From Streptomyces anulatus (GTDB taxonomy: Bacteria; Actinomycetota; Actinomycetes; Streptomycetales; Streptomycetaceae): a stretch of DNA of 64,000 nucleotides. The first letter of the stretch is position 1, and each line of letters opens with the position of its first letter. The stretch spans positions 663,880 through 727,879 of the forward strand of contig NZ_BMVK01000002.1 of NCBI RefSeq assembly GCF_014650675.1. The letters run 5' to 3'. A program made the position numbers and the translations under genes. Below are positions 17,701 through 23,628 of the stretch, piece by piece. The notes below the pieces were generated by a model. It did not search any database and was not told the origin of the DNA. It was given only the letters and a program-made list of their open reading frames with translations.

Positions 17701-20550
17701 GCACTGCTCGCCGAGGAGAGCACCCGGGCCTACGACCTGGCCGCGGGGCCGCTGTTCACGCCCCGGCTGCTGCGGCTGGCCGAGGACGACCACGTCCTGG
17801 TGCTCGGCACGCACCACATCATCACGGACGCGCACTCGTCCGCCCTGATCGCCGGGGACCTCCGGGAGCTGTACACGGCGGCCCGCGCCGGCCGCCCACC
17901 GGTCTTCGGCCGTCCCGCCGGGACGACCGTCGGGGCCCCCGAGCCCTCGGGCGACACGGCCGACCTGGCCTGGTGGCGCGAGCTGCTGGGCGACCGGCCG
18001 CCGGTGCTGGTGCTGCCGACTGACCGGCCGCGCGGTCGCCGGGTGGCGGGGCGCGGCGGGGCGGTGGCCAGGACCGTGGGCCGGGAGCGGGCCGACCGGC
18101 TGCGGGAGTGGAGCGGGCAGCAGGGCGTGACCCTGTTCGCCACGCTGTGCACGGCCTGGCAGCTGGTGCTGCGCCGGCGGTCGGGGCAGGACACGTTCCT
18201 GCTGGGCACGACGTTCGGGCGGCGGCCGCCCTCGACGGCGGACACGGTCGGGTTCCATGTGGCGCTGCTGCCGTTGCCGCTGTCCGCGAGCGACGCGACC
18301 TCGCCGCCGGAGGCCGTACGGGCCACCGGGCGGGCGCTGTTCGCGGCGGACGAGCACAGCGGGGTGGACTTGGACGCGCTGCTGGCGGACGTCCATCCGG
18401 ACCCGGGGAATCCGCGCCCGCTCGTGACCGTTTCGGTCGATCTGGACCGGGCGGCGCTGGCCGGAATCGACCTGCCCGGGCTGCGGGCGGAGGCGGTGGC
18501 GGCCGGGACGGAGTCGGCGCCGCTGGAGCTGGCGCTGATGGCCACCCATGCCCAGGACGGGAGTCTGCGGCTGCGGCTGCGTTACGACGCGGACCTGTTC
18601 GACGCGTCGACGGCGGAGGGGTATCTCGCCGAGCTGGAAGAGCAGTTGGACGCGCTGTCGGACCCGGTCGAGGACGACCCGGCCGGAGACGACCCGGCTG
18701 AGGACAGCACGGCCGGAGCGGGCACGGCAGGCACGGCCGGAGCGACAGGAGCGGCAGGCACGGCAGGCGCGGGCACGACGGAGCCGGGCGGCGCCGGGGA
18801 GCCGGGGGCCAGGACGGAGCCGGGCGCCCGGACCTCCTCCGAGACCGCCGCGCTCCTCCGGGAGGTCTGGGAGTCCGTCCTCGGCCTGCGAGACTTCCCC
18901 GCCGAGCGCAACTTCTTCGACCTGGGCGGCAACTCGATCGCCGCGATCCGCCTGGTGAACCGGGTCCGGGACACGCTCGGCGTCGACTACCCGCTGGCGG
19001 ACTTCTTCGCCGACGCCACCCTGCGGGCCATGACCGGGCAACTGGCGGGCGGCCCCGAGGCGGAGGCCGGGGCCGTCGTCGACCGCGCCCCCGTCAGCGA
19101 CCAGCAGGCCCGGATGATCGCCGGGCACCACGTCGTGCCCGACCCCGCCGTGTGGAACGTGCCGACGCGCATCACGTTCACCGGGGCGCTGGACCCGGCG
19201 GCCTTGCGGTCCGCCGTGTCCGAGCTGGTCGCCCGGCACGACGGGCTGCGGACCAGGTTCGCGCAGGAGGGGGCGCCGGACGGGCCGTGGTGGCAGGAGA
19301 TCCTGGCCGCGGAGCCGGTGGCGCTGCCGGTGGAGGATCTGACCGGGCTGCCGGCCGACGAGCGGCGGCCGCGGGCGGACGCCCTGTGCCGGGCGGACGC
19401 GGCGGCCCCCTTCGACCTGGGGCGGCCTCTGGTGCCCCGGACGCGGCTGCTGCGGGTCGAGGAGGACCGCTGGGAGCTGATGTTCGTCCTGCACCACATC
19501 TGCGCCGACGGCTGGTCGCTGTCCGTGGTGCTCGCGGAGATCGCCGCGCTGTACACGGCGGCCGCCGCGGGCGTCCCGCACGGCCTGCCCGATCCGGCGA
19601 TGCAGGCGCCCGGGTACGCCCGGTGGCAGCGGGAGCAGCAGGATCCCGGCGTCGAGGCGGAGCGGGCCGCGTTCTGCGCCCGCTATCTGGACGGGGTGCC
19701 GTCCGCCGTCCCCGTACCGACGGACCGGCCGCGTCCGCAGAAGCTGAGCGGGCACGGGGACACGGTGCGCGGGGTCGCGACGGGTGCGGTGCGGGCGGCG
19801 GTGGAGAAGCTGGCGGCCGACCGGCACACCACCTCGTTCGCGGTCGCGGCGGCGGCTCTCGGGGTGTTCCTGACCCGGCTGTCGGGAGAGGAGGACACCT
19901 TGCTGAGCGTCCCGTACGCCAACCGCGAGGGCACCGCCTCGGAGTCGCTCGTGGCGATGACGTCCACCGCGGTGATGGTCCGCGTACGACTGGATTCAGC
20001 CAATCTTGACGAGACCTGCGCGGAGCTGGCGGTCCGTACGGGCGCGGGCGCGCTCGGCGCCATGGCACATGTGCTGCCCACCGCGCGCATCATGCGGGCG
20101 ATGCGGGAGTCGGGCGCTGTCAGCGTCCCCGACCGGGTGCCGCACGTCCTGGCGTTCCAGAACTCCGTCGACACGGACATCGAGATCCCCGGGCTCCGGG
20201 TCGAGGTGGCCGATCTGGCACCGCCTCTTTCCCGCAGCGAGCTGTGCTTCGGGCTTGCGCCGCGCCGGGACCCCGCGAAGGGTTATCGAACATTCCTGGA
20301 ATTCTCCACCGACCTGTGGGACCACACGACCGCCCACGACCTGCTCTCGTCGTACACCGACGTGCTCGCGGAGTTCAGCGCCCGGCCCGACCGGCCGGTG
20401 CGGGAACTCCTCGGGGAGCGCCCCTCGCAGGGGCCCCCGGGCCATGGCTCCGGAGGCTCCGCCGGGGACGCCATCGCCGGGCCCGACCGGCCCGGCGGAC
20501 CGTCACCCTCCCAGTCACTGCCGAACACCGGAAAGGCGGACGCCGTATGA
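14728..20550 (+). CDS. Hybrid enzyme: aminotransferase - luciferase-like monooxygenase - C - PCP - C
   Basis: 1940 residues. (1) Class III PLP aminotransferase, ~90-480, with FASSGTEANSAAIRLAR, YHGHID, DEMLTG and the PLP lysine at residue 346 (TYGKALG); such domains aminate beta-ketoacyl carrier intermediates. (2) TIGR04020-type FMN luciferase-like monooxygenase, ~529-880, with FADEHGFSSVWLPERHF, AGSVVLPLHDPVRVAEEWSVVDNLSGGRVGI. (3) Condensation domain, ~900-1330, with HHIITDA at 1029-1035 (Gly of HHxxxDG replaced by Ala). (4) PCP with Ser1403 in DLGGNSI. (5) Condensation domain ~1450-1880 with canonical HHICADG at 1589-1595. No adenylation domain lies beside the PCP and no thioesterase is present. 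An Ala/Gly/Thr-rich linker precedes the PCP. In microginin-type assembly lines the aminotransferase and monooxygenase give an alpha-hydroxy-beta-amino acyl unit. It overlaps both neighbours by ATGA. Confidence 0.93.
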   Translation: MSAGTTGSAAEAVARAAELSRALTARLAEARTRVPAAPVTATPEPAVGHGPRLVVDAAGGMAGAGADAAQRAHTASLVRRFTERTRTSKELAQRHRSVLADSRAVVGFRDATKEMLYPVAARSAHGSRLTDVDGNTYTDITMGFGALLLGHEAEPVTEAVRRHLSDGLRFGSRSADTGEAAALLASLTGLDRVAFASSGTEANSAAIRLARAATGRDKVVMFRGSYHGHIDSVLGRPGGPGQHAVPVSRGIPASAVAELIVLEYGAQESLETIEALGDGIAAVLVEPVQCRNPGLRPVEFVRSLRELTARRGIVLLFDEMLTGLRPHPRGAQEHFGVVPDLATYGKALGAGFPIGAVAGRADLLDGVDGGFWRYGEPGGPSRETTFIGGTYMQHPLSMAAARAVLTHLTERGPGLQSGLNARTQALADRLNAFFREEEFPLELAHFGSMFRFRHRADLELLYHHLQLRGVYVWEWRSFYLSTAHTQEDVNRVAEAVEGSLRELRDGGFFPRPARPAAARRAEVRRPAPDFGVYFFGDYPETGEADGSGGGTPEAYDTVLETARFADEHGFSSVWLPERHFDSFGGIFPNPAVLAAAVARETGSVRINAGSVVLPLHDPVRVAEEWSVVDNLSGGRVGIGCATGWHARDFALHPDRFADRRRIAFAHLDEVRRLWRGEAVRRRTGEGAEAELRIRPRPVQEEPPFFLATSGQRASYGEAARHGLGVVTNLMSQTVDELAANIAHYRRTRAECGLDPAAGRVTVLVHTYLGDDHATARAEALEPMVRYLRSSLLMRSAATAAGSRREDVAAASEEDLDYLFRRAYNRYCDRRALIGTPASVAPLVDALHGAGVDEIAALVDFGMDREGLRSGLERLDVLRRRTKERGQERERDARPEDTVAPATSAQRRLWLAAQLMENPAAYNETGAVRLRGPLDVAALRAAVDGLVERHAGLRTVFRAEDEGGVVQVVRDGLRIPLTVTDAPGEDAGRAIGALLAEESTRAYDLAAGPLFTPRLLRLAEDDHVLVLGTHHIITDAHSSALIAGDLRELYTAARAGRPPVFGRPAGTTVGAPEPSGDTADLAWWRELLGDRPPVLVLPTDRPRGRRVAGRGGAVARTVGRERADRLREWSGQQGVTLFATLCTAWQLVLRRRSGQDTFLLGTTFGRRPPSTADTVGFHVALLPLPLSASDATSPPEAVRATGRALFAADEHSGVDLDALLADVHPDPGNPRPLVTVSVDLDRAALAGIDLPGLRAEAVAAGTESAPLELALMATHAQDGSLRLRLRYDADLFDASTAEGYLAELEEQLDALSDPVEDDPAGDDPAEDSTAGAGTAGTAGATGAAGTAGAGTTEPGGAGEPGARTEPGARTSSETAALLREVWESVLGLRDFPAERNFFDLGGNSIAAIRLVNRVRDTLGVDYPLADFFADATLRAMTGQLAGGPEAEAGAVVDRAPVSDQQARMIAGHHVVPDPAVWNVPTRITFTGALDPAALRSAVSELVARHDGLRTRFAQEGAPDGPWWQEILAAEPVALPVEDLTGLPADERRPRADALCRADAAAPFDLGRPLVPRTRLLRVEEDRWELMFVLHHICADGWSLSVVLAEIAALYTAAAAGVPHGLPDPAMQAPGYARWQREQQDPGVEAERAAFCARYLDGVPSAVPVPTDRPRPQKLSGHGDTVRGVATGAVRAAVEKLAADRHTTSFAVAAAALGVFLTRLSGEEDTLLSVPYANREGTASESLVAMTSTAVMVRVRLDSANLDETCAELAVRTGAGALGAMAHVLPTARIMRAMRESGAVSVPDRVPHVLAFQNSVDTDIEIPGLRVEVADLAPPLSRSELCFGLAPRRDPAKGYRTFLEFSTDLWDHTTAHDLLSSYTDVLAEFSARPDRPVRELLGERPSQGPPGHGSGGSAGDAIAGPDRPGGPSPSQSLPNTGKADAV

Positions 20551-21848
20551 CTCCGGCCCCCCACCGCAGCCACACCGACGACCTGCTCTCCTTCATCGCC
20601 GCCAGCCCTTCCCCGTACCACGTGGTGGCCAGTGCGGCCCAGCGTCTGGAGAAGGCCGGGTTCCGCGAACTGCGCGGCACGGACGACTGGACGGGGGCGA
20701 CCGGCGGCTGCTTCGTCAGCCGCGCCGGTGCGCTGATCGCCTGGTACGTCCCCGAGGGCGCGCCCGCCCACACCCCGTTCCGGATCATCGGCACCCACAC
20801 CGACTCGCCGAACCTGCGGATCAAACCGGCACCGGACACCGGGACTTCGGGGTGGCGGCAGATCGGGGTGGAGATCTACGGCGGGGTCCCGCTGAACACC
20901 TGGCTCGACCGGGACCTGGGCATCTCCGGCCGGCTCGCCCTGCGCGGCCCCGACGGAGCCCCCCGCAGCCGGCTCGTACAGATCGACGAACCCCTGCTGC
21001 GGGTACCCCAGTTGGCCATCCACCTGGACCGTACGGTGAACGAGGGCGTGGCCCTGGACCGGCAGCGGCACATCGCGCCGATCTGGGCGCTCGGCGATCC
21101 CCAGGAGGGCGAGCTGCTGCGCCGGGTCGCGTCGGCCGCCGGGGAGGACCCGGCGGACGTGCTGGGCTGGGACCTGATGCTGCACGACATCCAGCCGCCC
21201 GGATACCTGGGCGTGGACCAGGAGTTCGTGGTGGCGTCCCGGCTGGACAACCAGGTCTCGGTGCACGCCGGGGTGACCGCGCTGGTGGACGCGGCGACGG
21301 GGGGCACGCAGCCCTCCTTCGTGCCGGTGCTGGCCGCTTTCGACCACGAGGAGGTCGGCAGCGGTTCCGAGACGGGGGCGCAGAGCCCGCTGCTGGAGCG
21401 GATCCTGTCGCGGTCCGTGTCGGCGCGCGGCGGCAGCGACGAGGACTGGTCGCGTGCGCTGGCGGGCGCGTTCTGCGTCTCCGCCGACATGGCGCACGCG
21501 GTGCACCCCAACTACGCGGAGCGGCACGACCCCGACCACCGCCCGCTCCCCAACGGCGGCCCGACGCTCAAGGTGAACGTCAACCAGCGGTACGCCACCG
21601 ACTCCACCGGCATCGCGGTGTTCACGGCGGCGGCCGAGCGGGCCGGGGCTCCCTGGCAGCCGTTCGTCTCCAACAACGCGATGCCCTGCGGGACGTCGAT
21701 CGGCCCGCTCACGGCGGCCCGGCTCGGCGTCACCACGGTGGACGTCGGGGTGCCCGGCCTGTCGATGCACTCGGCGCGCGAGCTGTGCGGGGTGCGCGAC
21801 CCGGGCTATCTCGCCGCGATCCTCACCACGATCATGGTCGGGGACTGA
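20547..21848 (+). CDS. M18-family (aspartyl) zinc aminopeptidase inside the biosynthetic operon
   Basis: 433 residues, full length for M18. Zinc ligands and active-site blocks are present: RIIGTHTDSPNLRIKP (first His/Asp), VVASRLDNQVSVHAG (bridging Asp), LAAFDHEEVGSGSETGAQSP (catalytic Glu pair), FCVSADMAHAVHPNY, and the final LSMHSARELCG (His). The family removes N-terminal Asp/Glu from peptides and forms large cytoplasmic assemblies. ATG 20547 overlaps the NRPS stop (ATGA), so it is translated with the biosynthetic enzymes. That coupling suggests a job in the pathway, such as an inhibitor-resistant copy of the target or a trimming enzyme. Both ideas are inference; no divergent active-site residue was obvious by eye. 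Confidence 0.95.
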   Translation: MTPAPHRSHTDDLLSFIAASPSPYHVVASAAQRLEKAGFRELRGTDDWTGATGGCFVSRAGALIAWYVPEGAPAHTPFRIIGTHTDSPNLRIKPAPDTGTSGWRQIGVEIYGGVPLNTWLDRDLGISGRLALRGPDGAPRSRLVQIDEPLLRVPQLAIHLDRTVNEGVALDRQRHIAPIWALGDPQEGELLRRVASAAGEDPADVLGWDLMLHDIQPPGYLGVDQEFVVASRLDNQVSVHAGVTALVDAATGGTQPSFVPVLAAFDHEEVGSGSETGAQSPLLERILSRSVSARGGSDEDWSRALAGAFCVSADMAHAVHPNYAERHDPDHRPLPNGGPTLKVNVNQRYATDSTGIAVFTAAAERAGAPWQPFVSNNAMPCGTSIGPLTAARLGVTTVDVGVPGLSMHSARELCGVRDPGYLAAILTTIMVGD

Positions 21849-21912
21849 CAGACCCGCCCGGTTCCGCCGACGGGCGCGGCATCCGGAAGAACAGAAGAGA
21901 ACAGGAACGACC

Positions 21913-22647
21913 GTGGCCGACGAAGAGACCGTCCTCATCTGCCTGCCCTTCGCCGGGGCGGGCCCCTCCTTCTTCGCGCCCTGGCAGGGGCTGGCCCCGG
22001 AGGGTCTGCGGATCCTCCCGGTGTCGCTGCCGGGCCGCGAGAAGCGGTTCCCCGAGCCCGCCCACACCTCGGTGGCCCCGGCCGTCGACGACGCGTACGC
22101 GCAGGTGACGGCGGCCCTGGGGGGAGGGGACGGGAGCGGCGGCCCGGTCGTGCTGTTCGGGCACAGCATGGGTGCGGTCCTCGCGTACGAACTGGCGCAC
22201 CGGATCGAGCGGTCGGGCGGGCCGGTCCGCCTGGCCGCGCTCGTCGTCAGCGGCGCGCCGGGCCCCTGGACGCCGCGCACGGACCGGGCGGACGGGCTGC
22301 CGGACGAGGAGTTCGCCGCCCGGGTCCGGGCGTTCGCCGGTTACGACCACCCGGCGCTGGCCGACCCGGAGATGCGGGAGCTGCTGCTGCCGACGCTGCG
22401 GGCGGATGTCCGGCTCCACGAGAGCTATGTCCCGTCCACGGACCGGAAGCTGGACGCCCCGGTCGTCTCGGTCAGGGGGCGGGAGGACACCCTGGTCGGG
22501 GCGGCGGAGGCGGCCGAGTGGGGCCGGGCGACGACAGGGAAGCTGACGGTGGCCGAGCCGGCCGGCGGGCACATGTATCTCACCGAGCGGCCGGGCGAGC
22601 TGCTGGAGCTGGTGGCCGCCGAGGTGCGCGCGGCGAGGGGCCGGTGA
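21913..22647 (+). CDS. Type II thioesterase
   Basis: 244 residues from GTG 21913, an alpha/beta hydrolase of the RifR/SrfAD type. It has LICLPFAGAGPSFFAPW (oxyanion region), PGREKRF, nucleophile Ser in LFGHSMGAVLAYELA, a late Asp in VSVRGREDTLV and His in AGGHMYL. These proteins hydrolyse misprimed acyl groups from carrier proteins. Because no integral thioesterase exists in this cluster, it could also release the final product. AACAGAAGAGAACAGGAACGA upstream contains an AGGAA Shine-Dalgarno. The stop overlaps the SDR start (GTGA). Confidence 0.95.
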   Translation: MADEETVLICLPFAGAGPSFFAPWQGLAPEGLRILPVSLPGREKRFPEPAHTSVAPAVDDAYAQVTAALGGGDGSGGPVVLFGHSMGAVLAYELAHRIERSGGPVRLAALVVSGAPGPWTPRTDRADGLPDEEFAARVRAFAGYDHPALADPEMRELLLPTLRADVRLHESYVPSTDRKLDAPVVSVRGREDTLVGAAEAAEWGRATTGKLTVAEPAGGHMYLTERPGELLELVAAEVRAARGR

Positions 22648-22735
22648 CCGGCGGTGGCGGCCCGGGGCCGGTGAACGGCGGTGGCGGCCCGGGGCCGGTG
22701 ACCGGCGGTGGCGGTCCGGGGCCGGTGACCGGCGG
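22644..22735. repeat. 27-bp tandem repeat at the SDR start
   Basis: Three near-identical 27-base units (22644, 22671, 22698) and a decayed fourth (22725) encode V(T/N)GGGGPGP. Each unit begins with an in-frame GTG and has a GGCCGG just before it, so the array multiplies potential start codons. Confidence 0.9.
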
Positions 22736-23591
22736 CGGTGGTGCGGGTCGTGCGGCCGGCGGCGGAGCCCGGCTCGCCGGGCGGACGGCGCTGATCACGG
22801 GAGCGGCGCGCGGTCTCGGCCGGGCCTGTGCGCTGGCCCTCGCCCGCGAGGGTGCGGACCTGGTGCTGCTGGACGTGGCGGGCGAACTGCCCGGGGTGCC
22901 GTATCCGCTCGGTTCGGCCTCGCAGCTCGCGCACACCGGGCGGCTCTGCCGCGAGGCGGGGTCCGCCGTGCTGACCCGGCAGGCCGACGTCCGGGACCTG
23001 GCGGCGCTGGAGTCGGCGGCGGAGGCGGCCGAGGAGCGCTTCGGGCGGATCGACGTCCTGGTCAACAACGCGGGCATCGCCGCCCCTTCGGGCCGGCCGG
23101 CGCACGAGATCACCGAGGCCGAGTGGCAGCTGATGATCGATGTGGATCTGGGCGGGGCGTGGCGGGCGATCCGCGCGGTCGGCGGCCGGATGGCCGCCCA
23201 GGGGTCCGGTTCGATCGTCAACATCGCCTCGACGGCGGGCCTGGTGGGCTACCGGCACTTCGCGGGGTACGTCGCGGCCAAGCACGGTCTGGTCGGCCTG
23301 ACGAAGGCGGTGGCCCTCGACTACGCGCCCCGCAAGGTCCGGGTCAACGCGGTGTGTCCGGGCTCGGTGCGGGACGACGAGGCGATGGAGGGCCGGATGC
23401 TGGCGGAGATCGCCCGCTCGCTGGAGGTGCCGGTCGCGGAGCACGAGGCCGCCTTCGTCCGGGACCAGCCGATGAACGCGCTGGTGGAGCCGGGCGATGT
23501 GGCGGACGCGGTGCTCTGGCTGGCCTCGGACGAGTCCCGCCGGGTGACCGGCAGCGTGGTCACCGTGGACGGCGGGTTCACCACCCGCTGA
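22644..23591 (+). CDS. Short-chain dehydrogenase/reductase with mycofactocin-type insertion
   Basis: 315 residues if started at GTG 22644, which overlaps the thioesterase stop. The Rossmann fold starts at residue ~46 with LAGRTALITGAARGLGRA (TGxxxGxG). NNAG follows, catalytic Ser lies in NIASTAG, and YVAAKHG supplies Tyr and Lys, so it is an active classical SDR. After beta-2 it carries the extra segment DVAGELPGVPYPLGSASQLAHT, resembling the insertion of SDRs proposed to hold NAD tightly and pass electrons to mycofactocin; no mycofactocin genes are in the window. The first ~45 residues come from a 27-base repeat, and three further in-frame GTGs (22671, 22698, 22725) could be the true start. 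It may oxidise or reduce the alpha-hydroxy/keto position. Confidence 0.88.
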   Translation: MTGGGGPGPVNGGGGPGPVTGGGGPGPVTGGGGAGRAAGGGARLAGRTALITGAARGLGRACALALAREGADLVLLDVAGELPGVPYPLGSASQLAHTGRLCREAGSAVLTRQADVRDLAALESAAEAAEERFGRIDVLVNNAGIAAPSGRPAHEITEAEWQLMIDVDLGGAWRAIRAVGGRMAAQGSGSIVNIASTAGLVGYRHFAGYVAAKHGLVGLTKAVALDYAPRKVRVNAVCPGSVRDDEAMEGRMLAEIARSLEVPVAEHEAAFVRDQPMNALVEPGDVADAVLWLASDESRRVTGSVVTVDGGFTTR

Positions 23592-23628
23592 CCGCCGTTT
23601 TCCCTTCCGTGGACGAGGAGTTGCGCAC

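Noticed and set aside
13807..19827. A 2000-codon minus-strand open frame opposite the PKS-NRPS genes
   Set aside because: Arg/Gly/Pro-rich antisense shadow; the plus strand has all catalytic motifs in order.
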